A stretch of 64,000 nucleotides of DNA from Brachypterus glaber (taxonomy: Eukaryota; Arthropoda; Insecta; Coleoptera; Kateretidae), in assembly GCA_958510825.1 (NCBI GenBank), contig OY294045.1, positions 93,866,988-93,930,987 of the forward strand, given 5' to 3'. The notes beneath the pieces were generated by a model. That model was not told where the DNA came from. It worked only from the letters and a program-made list of their open reading frames with translations, and made no database searches. The position numbers and the translations under genes were made by a program. This document shows, in pieces, positions 43,594-54,314 of the stretch (position 1 is its first letter; every line of letters begins with the position of its first letter).

Positions 43594-44398
43594 TTAGGAT
43601 GAAATGACTTCATTGTGCTTTAAGAAACATTTTAGCTGATTGAGAGATCCACCAATAATATGGACATTTGGATTTAAATTTGCCAGTCTTATCAATCTAG
43701 CCAATGGACCATTGAACGCATAATTTGAGTTTTGAAAATTCATTTGAAAAAGAACACTGTTTCTTGTTAAAAAATTTATATTTATATTTATTTTTTCCAG
43801 TAGAGCTGGACATTGGAAGATACCTGACAAAATACTATGGAGTATGCATAAATCTGCCTTATTGCGCCTTGACTGCAAAAGGTCAATGTTTAATCCATTA
43901 GAGATTGTAGCATAGTCGTAAACAAAACCACTCTTTGTATGCCTAATTTATATCCAGCCGTCCTCAGAAATCTGCGCTGAACTCCTTCAAGTAGATTAGT
44001 ACTGTTTTGATAAAATGGCGACCATATCACGGATGCATATTCCAGAGATGATCGCACAATTGAACAATATAATTGTTTATAGGTCTGAGCTGAGAATTCA
44101 CTATATAATTGTTTATAGGTCTGAGCTGAGAATTCACTACTTAATCTTGTTACGTAACCTAGTAACTGTAGACCTTTATTTACAATATTACCTATATGTG
44201 TGTTGAAGTTTAGCTGCTTATCAAAAGTAACACCTAGATCCTTTATTTCATCGACACTTTTTAATAAGATACCATCAATGTGATATTGACTTTCAAACCG
44301 TTTAATTATTCGGTGAAAAGTAATGGCATAACATTTCTTAGTATTTAATATCATTCCATTCTCATTACACCAAGCTGCTAAGCTATCAATATCACATT
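43594..44398 (-). pseudogene. LINE reverse-transcriptase C-terminal fragment
   Basis: The upstream frame (44398 to about 43920) reads WCNENGMILNTKKCYAITFH, then VDEIKDLGVTFDKQLNFNTH and later SLEYASVIWSPFYQ, the RT palm end and thumb of CR1/Jockey-like LINEs. The catalytic FADD/YADD block lies beyond the truncation. A frameshift near 43918 moves the continuation (ATISNGLNIDLLQSRRNKAD, then LHSILSGIFQCPALLEKI) to another frame ending at 43594. A 36-bp in-frame tandem duplication repeats SEFSAQTYKQLY (44075-44146). Non-functional. Confidence 0.82.
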
Positions 44399-44445
44399 AA
44401 TAGTAATTATATACCAAGGTAGAGAAGACATTTTTTATAAAATTA

Positions 44446-44590
44446 AGAAATTCTTGATCCTTACTCATATTGGAGTTGATTTAAATAAACCATAGAAAAA
44501 ATCTCTCCAAAATATAAATTTATTGTCTATTAAACAAACATTACAGCGACAATTGTTTCGACTTTTTTAACATAAAGTCATTTTCAAGTT
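44446..44590. mobile_element. Partial copy of the 37442 Penelope-like element
   Basis: It repeats the tail AAATTAAGAAATTCTTGATC, the AATAAACCATAG join and the arm up to GTTTCGACTTTTTTAACATA. Only one arm is present, so the hammerhead-like motif lies on the minus strand at about 44554-44588. Confidence 0.75.
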
Positions 44591-44649
44591 TTTAAATTTA
44601 TAAACAAATTAACTTGAGTACACATTATTAGAAATGTCATATGAAAATT

Positions 44650-44790
44650 TAGTATATGCACCACGTATGCGAACTGATTTTTTGTTCTCGACTGATTTTT
44701 GCCTCGACTCCGTCTCAGCAAAAAAAAATTCAGTCTCGAACACTAAAGACTTAGTTCGCATACTAGGTCCATAATATACTTTTTGCACGA
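44650..44790. repeat. Imperfect palindrome with TATGCGAACTGA arms
   Basis: AGTATATGCACCACGTATGC and GAACTGA on the left pair with TTAGTTCGCATACTAGG and ATAATATACT on the right. It adjoins TTTTTGCACGACCAAGA, a word shared with 56189. Confidence 0.6.
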
Positions 44791-44924
44791 CCAAGACTAA
44801 AACCTTATTTTACGCTTTTATTTTCGTAACTAAACTTTTTCTCCCTAAGGAATAAAAATCACGGCAACCTTGATAATAACAATTTAACAAAGAAAACCTT
44901 TAAAAACCACATTGGACTTTGGAC

Positions 44925-45300
44925 ATTGGACAATTTATACATAACTTAAAATTTTTCCATTTTTTTTACGTTTGTGTCAACAATATTAAAAAACAATTGA
45001 AATCGCGATAGCCATGAAACTGACTTTTCGCAATTTACAGGCATCTTGATTAAATTACGAAAATAAAACAACCAATTTTAGACGCGTGGTTTTTAATTTT
45101 AATTTTATCTACCCACCTAAATTATGTTTGTTCCTGCAAAAAATAGTGTATATACCTCAGGACTAAACTTGGCTGTTTTAGTCCCTTGCATTTCTGTTTC
45201 CCTCGCTCGCTACGCTCGCTCAGGAAACACTAATGCAGCAGGACTAAAACAGCCGTTTAGTCCTTTGGTATATAAATAACTATTTTTAGAGCCGAGCATA
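44925..45300 (+). mobile_element. Repeat Y, copy 1, with CGCTACGCTCG hairpin
   Basis: CAATTGAAATCGCGATAGCC, GAAACTGACTTTTCGCAAT and ATCTACCCACCTAAATTATG match the inverse of 56200-56395. It ends in a palindrome (45146-45293): TATATACCTCAGGACTAAAC and AGTCCTTTGGTATATA around CCCTCGCTCGCTACGCTCGC. Confidence 0.75.
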
Positions 45301-45319
45301 TTAAATCCCGAGCTGCGTA

Positions 45320-45430
45320 GCAAAGGGGCTTAGCTCCCATACATACGTTTATAGGATTTTTTTTCATATTTTCCTATGTAGAATCACCCCTTAAAATTAA
45401 TGGCATCATTTACTGGACATCCTGGATAAA
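45320..45430 (-). repeat. CAGGG-family relic
   Basis: TATAGGATTTTTTTTCATAT and CTATGTAGAATCACCCCTTA followed by GGACATCCTGGATA correspond to the right arm and end of the foldback family. Truncated. Confidence 0.5.
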
Positions 45431-45439
45431 TATTTTTTA

Positions 45440-46540
45440 GATGGTTACTTTATCCTTTTTATAATTTTATTACATTTTATAGTCATATTTAATGTAAATT
45501 AAGCATTTTTTTTTTTAGAAAATAGTGTTATTTATTGTATTTATATAGAAAAAACTAAAATGTAGAATTTTTTTATTTTCTCATTGATAACTCTCTGGGG
45601 TTTATTACACCACACCTTAGTGCCGAAAGGTTAAGTGCTAGGCAACTTTAAAAATCTCGAGCTAACTCGTCCAGGATTCTTTTTTGCAGATTTTTGAAAA
45701 TGTTTTGGGGTCAGCGAGCTTTACCACTATCACATTCGTTTTCAGCACATAAAAATACGTAAAATAATATAGTCTGATCAAGAGTAATTGACTTTATTTT
45801 TTTTGTGGGCCTGTGTACTTTATAAAAATCTTGAAGCAGTGTTTTTTTAAATCACCGCTCTACAATTATAGCATCACCTATCTCCTCTGATGAATAATAA
45901 TTTACTATGTTAGGATAAACCAAAAGGTGTTAATAACAGCTAGTTAGCATTTTAATTGTGTTTGGACTGTAAAATGTGTTATTAGTTAAAAGCAATTTGC
46001 AAAGTCCAATGGTTAAATTAATTTCCGGCAAAAACAATTAATGGCGATTTCTTCCGTTAGATTAGACAGGGACAAAAGTTCTACCCAAAAAGGATAGAAG
46101 ACATACATACACTCCCACTTTCACCCAACCAAACAAATTCTGTATTTGTTCTTTGTTGAACAAATACAATATTTACTTGGCCGGGCGAAAAGTGTAACTA
46201 TATTATTTTTATTACAGAAATTACTGGCGCCATCTAAATTTTAGTAGAATTATCTTATTCTACAGATTCACATTAGCTATGTTCGTTCGTGCCGCTCAAA
46301 TAAATACTGTATTTTTTGTATAAAAAACAAATACAGTATTTATTTGGTATTCTGGAAAGTGTAGCGCAAATGAGATAGAGATAGGGTAGACGTCTTTTGT
46401 TTCATAATTCTAGTTGTAGAGAGCTCCATTTCTTTAATTTATTTTAAGGTCTAGTTATTCGTTTCTTATTTTTGAGTTATTTGTCAAGATCAAACCAACA
46501 CATGCCCACTGTAATAAAAACGGTAGTGGGGTTTTGGATA
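45440..46540. other. Spacer, unique-looking
   Basis: No gene. Short inverted words AAATACTGTATTT and AAATACAGTATTT occur at 46304-46343 and similar ones at 46141-46170, hinting at a decayed TIR element, but no boundaries can be set. Confidence 0.35.
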
Positions 46541-46544
46541 ACCC

Positions 46545-46797
46545 CAACGAACTAATAACTCTTCTCTCTAGAATAGGCATTTCATTCGTTAAAACTGACA
46601 AAAACGTCGCCAACATAAACATTCGTCTGTCTTACTCGCACATCTTTGTTCCAACAGAGACAACAATACCAGTTACTGGTAATTGTTATTGTTCAGGCCT
46701 AAATATACCTACTATTTATTTACAAACAACCGAGATGTTGGCGATACTTTATTTTAACGTTATGCGTATTCTAGAAAGAAGAGTTATTAGTTCGTCG
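46545..46797. mobile_element. hAT-type MITE, family 1, copy 3
   Basis: CAACGAACTAATAACTCTTC to AGAGTTATTAGTTCGTCG with an exact 8-bp target duplication GATAACCC (46537-46544 and 46798-46805). A 128-codon open frame crossing it (46534-46920) is a chance reading of the MITE. Confidence 0.93.
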
Positions 46798-46869
46798 GAT
46801 AACCCACAGTCAGCTTTCAGGCTTAAGAAAGTTTTAACAAATCACATCTTTTGGTTTATTATATACATA

Positions 46870-47820
46870 ACTAGCCGTGAAGCCCGTTCTTCGAACGGGT
46901 TAGTTAAAAACTTAAATTAGTTATCTCTTTCCTAATCTTGTTTAATAATTTCCCCGCAATCAAGGGAATAACGTAATATTTTCTTTATAATTTTTGATAT
47001 CAATTAAGAACATTTCTGCCAAATATAGAGATAGTAAAGTAAGAGTTCTCTGAGATGCGCACCTTTTTTAAAACTTTCTAATCTTAAAATTATTTCCCCT
47101 TAAAACTAAAATATCACAATTTTTACACCCTTAGGGGTCGAATATAGAAAATTCCTAAAACACGTATCTTTTCGAGGTCGATAAAGCACATTTTTCCCAA
47201 ATATGAAGATTTTAGATTAAGAGTTTTCTGAGATACGCGCCTTTTTTTAAAAATGTCAAATGTTTAAATTATTTCCCCTTAAAACTAAAATATCATAATT
47301 TTTACACCCTTGAATATCGGAAAATCTTGAAACACGTATCTTTTCGATGTCGATAAATCAAATATTTGCCAAATATAAAGATTCTATATTAAACCCCCTT
47401 AGGGGTTGAATATGAGAAACTCCTGAAACACGTATCTTTTCAATTTCAAAGAAGAATTTTTTTGCCAAATATGAAGAGATCTCTGAGATACGCACACTTT
47501 TTAAAAATCCTTTCAAGTTTCACCCCCTTAGGGGTCAAATTTCGAAAAATCCTGAGACACCTATCTTTTCGATTTCGATAAAAAATATTTTTTGCCAAAT
47601 ATAAAGATTCTGGATTAAGAGGTCTCTGAGATACACACACTTTAAAAAACCTTTCAACCCCCGTTTCACCACCTTAAGGGTTGAATTTCGAAAAATTGCT
47701 TCTTAGTGGGTCCTTACATCATAAAAGGAACAAACTGTCCAAATTTCAAGTTTCTAGGTCCAGGTGTTTGGACTGGGCGTTGATTGCTGAAGTGAGTTAG
47801 CATTTTATATAATAGATTAT
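46870..47820 (+). repeat. CCCGTTCTTCGAACGGG-headed repeat with internal ~180-bp units
   Basis: The head contains the hairpin CCCGTTCTTCGAACGGG at about 46877. The interior repeats a unit with AAACACGTATCTTTTCGATG, TTGCCAAATATAAAGATTCT and GAGATACGCAC about five times (47030-47680). The tail has CAAATTTCAAGTTTCTAGGT and ATATAATAGATTA. It is a widespread insect repeat type; class uncertain. Confidence 0.6.
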
Positions 47821-47827
47821 ATTTACA

Positions 47828-48609
47828 TACACTGAGATAAATTTTTACATCCACGTGCATGGGTAATTTACTTGCAGCTGCTGCTGATGTGAATTTACAC
47901 TCGAAGCGTTAATATAAATGCGGTGTGTATTAAATTTTTACATCCAGTGTGTAAAGTTTACACCAATATTATGAATGGTTTTTTATGAATAGTGTTTTAT
48001 GGAAAAACTACGCAACAGAAAAATAAAACGTATATTCGTAATCAGCGCTACAAAAAGTACCAATATAAAATAGAAACAGAAAACATACACAAGCCTTAAC
48101 TCAAAATTTGCAGGCTAGTGTTACCGCCTAAATAAGTAAAATATTATAAAATGTATGTTTTAAGAATATTGTATTAATCACACTTTTTAAATATTTACTT
48201 TTAACTACACTTACCAATTATTTCTTTGAAAAATCTAGCACACACAAAATTATACGTACGCTCTTACAAACGTAAACAATTATAATGGCCGACAGCCACC
48301 AGACTCGATGAAGCAGGGAGTTACGTGACTAGCTTAACGCCCGCGATTGGCTGGCTTGTACATCAGAAGTGTGATTTTTACACTTCGGGTGTATTGTTGC
48401 TAAAGGTATGTTTATAAAAATACACTTTCTTGAGCTCCGAGTGTATTGTTGCAGAAGATATGGATGTAAAAATACACACTCAAGGTCAAAATCACCTCAC
48501 GTGTGTAGTGTCACATCAATGTTGATGTACATTTATATAAAGGTGTAAAATTTACACATTTATAGAGTGTATTTTTTTACACCTTTTCAATGTAATTTCT
48601 TTCAGTGTA
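47828..48609. mobile_element. TA-flanked TIR element rich in ACAC/GTGT motifs
   Basis: TACACTGAGATAAATTTTTA at the left and the inverse of TGTAATTTCTTTCAGTGTA at the right form the ends. Many GTGTAAA and TTTACAC words occur throughout. 782 bp, non-coding. Confidence 0.65.
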
Positions 48610-49003
48610 ATTTGTTTCCGAAACTTCTTAATTAACTAGTAAAAAGTAAAATTAGTTTTGTTTTAGTTTTGCAGGTGTATAACTTAAACAAGATTCAAAA
48701 TTCATAGCTATTTGTAAAATATTTACCATTTCTAATTTTAAAAAGTTTAAGAACTTTCTTGAAAGTCTAGACGTTACAAAAATGCCAAATTGTATTTCAA
48801 CAAGCATGCATTCACTATTTATTTAGATACTTTTTAAGTGTTCAACGTTTTCAAGTGAATAAAGTAACTTTTACAAAAATTATAGGGAATTATAAAACTT
48901 TATGAAACTCATATTTTATTTAATCTTCTTTAACAGTATATTTTGTTAAAGCAACAATAATTTAGAGTCATTGTACTGATATATCAAGCTAAGTAGTTTT
49001 GTC

Positions 49004-49710
49004 ATATCGTCGTATGAGAACAACAAGGTTTTAACTGTATAAATTATAGATTTTAGTTATGATCAATCAAAACTTTAAAATCGTGAAACTTACCTTAAAT
49101 TTCATACTGGGATACCTATAATAGACATTTTATTGATATTTTAAATATTAGCTAAAATAAATAATCAGTTGGAACTTTGATAACCCAATAATTTATGAAA
49201 AGTAGTAGTACAACAGTGTTTTTACTGAGTTAGAACCGTTTTGCAATAAATTCATATGTTTTCTTAGCTGTTTGTTTTAATAATTTGTATATAAATGCAA
49301 TATTTTCCATAAATTATTATTAATCATTATTAAAATTGATAATTAATAGTTGTTTCGCACAAGTATTCCTCATTAACCTCCATTATTTTGGTAAAAATGA
49401 CAGGCCAAACTATTTATGCATTAGTGACATCGATGTGACTTAAGTTAATTTCCATTTACGGAGTACCTGATTTTTAAGTAAGAAATTCAAATTAAACTTT
49501 ATTATTAGTTAGAACCTTGTTGCGCTAAAAAAATCTCAAAAAATGCAGATAGAACATGGTTGTATTGTAAATAAAATGGGCTATGTGCATAATATTTTTA
49601 TTTTTTAAGTCCAGGCAAAAATGTAGTAAAAAGCTCTATTCAAAAATGCAAAAGAGTGAAAACCTGAAAAATTGTTAGTTGAAACCTTGTTGTTCTGATA
49701 CGACGATATA
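49004..49710 (+). mobile_element. TIR element, family A, complete copy
   Basis: The left end ATATCGTCGTATGAGAACAA with CAAGGTTTTAACT and the right end AACCTTGTTGTTCTGATACG with ACGATATA are inverted repeats of about 30 bp. The body is the inverse of 1-569. Non-coding; flanking duplication unclear. Confidence 0.8.
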
Positions 49711-49751
49711 TCTACATATTTATTTATTTATAGTCTTTCTGGGACCTTTAG

Positions 49752-51066
49752 TGCCCTCCCAAAGACGAACGCGGCATGTACACCTGACACATACGGTTTT
49801 CGAGGTTAGCATTATTTTAGGGCATATCTACAGGCTCGCATAACAACATAGTACATAAGAAAGCGTTACCGTGATTGGCTTGATGACCCGCCATGTATCT
49901 TGTAAGCCAATCACGGCATCGCATTAGTATGTTTTATGTTCTTATGCAAGCTTCTGGATAGGCCTTTACTACGGAGAATAACGGTAAGTACCAATCCTAA
50001 GGAAATCTGCGGTAAATACACCGAAGAAGTTACTTTTCTATGTATGGCATGGATTTTAATTTTTTAATAAACGAAATAATATCTAAACTAACTATATTTA
50101 TGCTTTTTGATATTTAAAAAATCTGTTAATTTCTGGTTAGTATCTATATTTAAAATAAAATTTAATCGAACGTATAATTCTTATTATATTATTATTTAAT
50201 TATATTTAAATAGATATATCTACTAGTAGATAGTAGTAGTATACTATTAAACAATATATTTTTTTGTTTACTATTTTTTTATTTATTGATTGATCAATAT
50301 TTTATAATAATATTAATTTTGTCTTCTCATAAGAAATGTAAATAGAAACAATAAATGTATATATCTATTTATTTGTTTTGTCTAACTGCCCTTAAATATC
50401 CATAATTTTGCTTTCTTTTATATTTGCTTTATCCTGTTTCTCTTTTCAAAACAAAATTTTACATAGAAAGAACGCGACCAGTAACATCTTCGATGCACTT
50501 ACCGCAGATTTCCTTAGGATTGATACATACCGTTATTCTCCGTTATTCTCCGTAGTAAAATAATAATTTGAAGTCAAAAATATAATTTTAAATGAAACAA
50601 TCACTTTTGAATTTCCTTTTTAATCATCCTTATTCGTCTCACATTTTTCTTGATTTCTCTTTTTCTTCTTCTACCGATTTTAATGTTATTAATACACCTT
50701 ATATAGTTTTGTAATACACTTTATATAGTTTTAGTTTAGATTTAGTTTAGTTTAAGTTAATGGTTAGCACTATAAAATTTATATATAAACTGTTTTGTCT
50801 GTAAATAAGCACACAAGCCTCGCTTAGGCTTTTTATGGATAAAAATATTGTACCTGTCAGTCTGCTATATGTAATTAATTAATTAATGTAATTAATATGT
50901 AATTAATTAATGTAATGTAATTAATGTAATATATTAAATTAAATTTTTTTTTTTAAAAGAATAAATTCTCTTATATTTAAGAAGAAAAAGTGAATAAATT
51001 TATTATAATGCTAACCTCTAAAACCGTATCTGTCTGGTGCGTTTCTCTTTAGGAGGGCAGTATAAT
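49752..51066. mobile_element. TIR element carrying a nested element
   Basis: TGCCCTCCCAAAGA and ACGGTTTTCGAGGTTAGCAT at the left correspond to the inverse of ATGCTAACCTCTAAAACCGT and TCTTTAGGAGGGCA at the right. Inside are a 13-bp-stem hairpin (CCGTGATTGGCTT/AAGCCAATCACGG, about 49871-49918) and the nested element at 49970-50559. AT-rich between. Confidence 0.6.
49970..50559. mobile_element. Nested TIR element, TACTACGGAG ends
   Basis: TACTACGGAGAATAACGGTA and CAATCCTAAGGAAATCTGCG at the left are inverted at the right (CGCAGATTTCCTTAGGATTG; CTCCGTAGTA). The right end has an extra ATTCTCCGTT duplication. The interior is AT-rich and non-coding. Confidence 0.78.
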
Positions 51067-51499
51067 ACTGAGGGTTTTTATACCATAGTCGATTATAAAA
51101 CTTAATTTAGACAAAAATATGCTTCAAGTGGAAACATCCAACCACCTGGTTGTATACAAAATACCATATCCATATTTTTGTATCCGGAGTCCGGATCCGT
51201 CGGATCCGATCCGAGGAGTTTTTTCACAATAATAAGCTCCTTGCTTGCTGAAAGAAAAGACGTAGACACAATTCCAATGATGCTTATAACACAGACCTGC
51301 TATAACAGTTACTTTCATTTAAGAACTAATTCTTACAGTTTTTGGTATACCATACCGGTATGTAATTGCAAAAATCGCTTCCATTTTTTCCCAGTAGGTC
51401 AGTATTTTTATAAATTGTATTTAAAATCAAAAAAATTTATATATTTTTGTATTGGTTAAAACCATAGTTTACAAACTATCTATAATATTATGTAATAAT

Positions 51500-51720
51500 C
51501 AACGAACTAATAACTCTTCTCTCTAGATAGGCATTTCATTCGTAAAAACTGACAAAAACGTAGCCAACATATACATTCATCTGTCTTTCTCGCACAGCTT
51601 TGTTCTAACAGAGACAACAATAAAAGTTACTGGTTATTGTTATTGTTCAGGCCTGAATATACCTACTATTTGTTTACAAACAAACCGAGATGTTGGCGAT
51701 AATTTATATTAACGGTATGC
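51500..51720. mobile_element. hAT-type MITE, family 1, copy 4 (3' truncated)
   Basis: It starts CAACGAACTAATAACTCTTC and follows copy 3 to TATATTAACGGTATGC, where it stops about 30 bp short of the expected right end. No target duplication can be tested. Confidence 0.85.
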
Positions 51721-52099
51721 TAAGTTTTAAATGAAATTCTGCCATACGACAATTTCATAGCAATGCATTATTTATGCGAGAAAAACGTACAAACTAAGGA
51801 GTCGGTAGCAGGAGTTTTTTTTTCGATTTGAATAATAAATTCCATCTAATTACCTATCTTTAGATCCTCAGAATCAAATACTTGATCCTTGTTTAAAGGT
51901 GTCTAAAAACAACTTAATATCCTTGAAAATTCGTTTATTTCAGTTATTTTATCATCTTCTTCAACTTATATAAATAGTCACCTCAAAGAGAAAATGATAA
52001 TTAGGTACTTATACAAGGTACATCTTCACAAGTTTTATTTTGTAAAAATTTCACATAGAAAAACATTTATCTTTATATTTTATAAACATTTTAAATCTA

Positions 52100-52335
52100 C
52101 GTTGAGAATTTATCATCAGGCAAGGTCGGAAAAAGCCCGACCGGGCCCCACTGTTAAACGGGCCGTCACGGTGTTTTTTTTTATTTTGGTTATTCCGGGT
52201 CCTCAATTTTCTTATTTTTCATGGTTTTTAAGGGCCTATTTGTTCCTTTTTCTGACCGGGCATCTAGTATCCAGTCCTCGCATGCAATCGATACTATCGC
52301 GATAGTATCGTAAATTATATACGATTTATAACATA
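52100..52335. other. GC-richer spacer with a perfect 22-bp palindrome
   Basis: The palindrome at 52289-52310 is CGATACTATCG followed by its exact inverse, with TATCGCGATA at its centre. GGTCGGAAAAAGCCCGACCG at about 52125 is another hairpin. No gene recognised. Confidence 0.55.
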
Positions 52336-52495
52336 AAATTTAGTTTAGCCAACAAATCCATTTTCTAATAACAAAATTAAAAAATATGCTACTATATAGA
52401 CAGGCTTTATAAGTTAAAAACAGATGGAATATTTTATTAAATGTATTCTGCTTTTTAATTTTTTTGTAACTTTTCACCATTTTTATGCATGTGTT

Positions 52496-52675
52496 GTGCA
52501 GTTTGAAAAGAAAATACTCTTCGTTTGAAGCCACGCCTCTGTTAGAGTTGTGCGCGACAAGCCCATGTGATTGCTACAGCTCGGTGGCCAGTAAAACGCC
52601 CACAGCTTTTTTGCATTTTACTCATCGCTAAGGCCAGTTTTGCATTAAAAAGTGTTCGGCACTTTATAATCGCAC
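52496..52675. mobile_element. TIR element U, copy 2 (left end deleted)
   Basis: From GTTTGAAAAGAAAATACTCT it matches 10207-10385 closely and ends CACTTTATAATCGCAC. The first ~20 bp of the left terminus appear deleted, leaving only GTGC. Confidence 0.78.
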
Positions 52676-53206
52676 TGTATACTTTTATCTAAAAGTATGT
52701 TGTATACTTTTCAGATAAAACCATGAAAAATTTATTAACGTTTTAATTTGATGTGATAAAAATATCTACCGTGTAAGAGAACATTCTTTCAAGCCTTTTG
52801 AGTTAGAAACTTCTTTATGATATTTTTTAAAAGTTTAATATTATTAACATAAAGAATGCGCGTATTATTCCATACTTCACTCAAAGAAAAAATGTTATAA
52901 AATAAACAAAAAGTCATATGTTTTAAAAGAAAATATACTCGATAAGGTTTTTGCTGTCAAAATAAATGGATGCTTTGTAATGTTAAAAAGATTTTTTTAA
53001 TTCATTGATATAGGTGTCTTTTTTGTTAAAACAATATAAAAAAAACCTATTACGATAAAAGGAAAAATTAATTTACCATTTACTTAAAAGTGGAAAAAGG
53101 TTAGATTTATTTATTTTTTTTAATTATTATTTTTCGTAATTAAAATTCAAAAAATTAATATTTAAATTAAAATTATTTCAGATGGATTTTCTAAGACAAA
53201 ATTTCT

Positions 53207-53740
53207 TTGGATGTACTCAGTTTAAATAAAATAGAATACATAGTGTCTTATATCCTAAATTATGTACTGTTACATTATGTACTGTTACATACTCTAAAAT
53301 GCATAGGGTTTAGCCCAATGTTACTTCTTCTATTTGAGTCTTACTTGCTTAATAGGTTACAATTTGTACAGTATAACGGCATTAATTCAATTTTAATTTC
53401 ACCTACATCTGGTATTCCACAAGGGTCTAACTTGGGCCCTTTGTTGTGTTTAATATTTATAAATAATCTGCTGTTTTTGGTTTGTTTCAAGCTTATGTTT
53501 GCTGATGACCTAAAAATATTTTGTGTTATTTCAAATATTATAGATTGTTTTAATCTTCAACAAGAATTAGATAAGATTAATTCTTGGTGTAATGCAAATA
53601 TAGATAGATATATTTTGTATTTTTGCAATGCAAAAATTTATTTATGTGTATATTTTGTATCATATATGTAGATGTTTATTTATACTTGTCCTGTCATTGG
53701 TGTATACTGTTGGTCAATAAAGATTATTATTATTATTAAA
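53207..53740 (+). pseudogene. Chimeric LINE fragment: RT palm joined to 3' end
   Basis: The frame encodes the RT palm: SGIPQGSNLGPLLCLIFINN, then the catalytic FADDLKIF, then LQQELDKINSWCNANI. That order (IPQGS-LGPLLF-IN-L, FADD, ELxxI--WC) is diagnostic of CR1/Jockey-like RTs. After WCNANI the sequence jumps to a 3' end with CAATAAAGATTATTATTATT at 53718-53737, so the thumb and the rest were deleted, perhaps by template switching. A short tandem duplication (TTATGTACTGTTACA twice at 53262-53292) precedes the RT motif. Non-functional. Confidence 0.8.
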
Positions 53741-53977
53741 TGGGACAGAAGACGCCTCACACTGTAAATGAAAATATTTTAATGTTTGACGCACGGATCT
53801 GTGGCTACGGGAAATATGTTTGGAATGTGTGTGCAAGTGGGAGGCCCGTTGTAGGCACGCACGCTTTATAACGCTCTTGACGGAAAGAAGAGAGCGCGAA
53901 TGATTTATCTCCCTTTCGTCGGAGACTTTCTTCCATGCGGAGAACTATAATTTACAGCAAATAAAGTAGGTAATATG
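53741..53977. other. GC-rich unique island 2
   Basis: A balanced-composition block with no repeat match in the window. It ends in GTAATATG, the target site of the adjoining MITE. It includes the short open frame listed next. Candidate exon or regulatory element. Confidence 0.4.
53805..53936 (-). CDS. Short open frame in a GC-rich island (unrecognised)
   Basis: From an ATG at 53936 the minus strand reads MEESLRRKGDKSFALSSFRQ and ends TFQTYFP-stop, 43 codons. It is not a repeat and is not AT-biased, but I know no relative. It lies on the same strand as the DDR exon and upstream of it, yet shows no signal peptide and no clear donor. It may be an upstream frame, or chance. Confidence 0.2.
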   Translation of the reverse strand: MEESLRRKGDKSFALSSFRQERYKACVPTTGLPLAHTFQTYFP

Positions 53978-54143
53978 CAGTAGTCGGCGTAAACTCAGTC
54001 ATGACTCATCAACGTTGAAAATAAACACAGAAACATAGGCTTACGGAATAATTTTGCCGAATTATGAGGGAAATTTTTATAAATCGAAATATTTGACGAC
54101 TAATTTGTTAACAATATTAACTATACATATTAACTATACATAC

Positions 54144-54176
<33 letters not shown>

Positions 54177-54306
54177 ATTTCAAAGAAAAAACCGATAACG
54201 ATTTATATCTTTTAAGAATACGAAAGTTTTTAATTTTTATTTGTCGATAACTTTTTTCCCACTTTACGCGGCGCCTATGCGAGTACTGGAAAATCGCCGA
54301 CTACTG
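53978..54306. mobile_element. hAT-type MITE, family 2, copy 3 (inverted)
   Basis: CAGTAGTCGGCG and CGCCGACTACTG are perfect 12-bp ends, with GTAATATG (53970-53977) and GTCATATG (54307-54314) as an 8-bp target duplication with one change. The GC signature GCGGCGCCTATGCGAGTACT is near the right end, so it is inverted relative to the other copies. An (AT)n run lies at 54146-54171. Confidence 0.9.
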
Positions 54307-54314
54307 GTCATATG

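Larger units (their letters stand above)
42338..44398 (-). mobile_element. 5'-truncated LINE, minus strand, interrupted by a Penelope insertion
   Basis: The 3' end is the (AAAT)n tail at 42342-42371, preceded on the minus strand by GGGGGTTATCCCG. The RT thumb region and the downstream domain occupy 43594-44398. The 3' untranslated part contains the 895-bp Penelope-like insertion at 42458-43352. No 5' half is present. CR1/Jockey-like clade by motif. Confidence 0.75.

Noticed and set aside
46534..46920. 128-codon open frame on the plus strand
   Set aside because: It is a reading through the hAT-type MITE at 46545-46797 and the next repeat; all copies of the MITE give different broken frames.
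51178..51459. 93-codon plus-strand frame
   Set aside because: No recognisable domain, and the minus strand carries a similar-length frame over the same bases.
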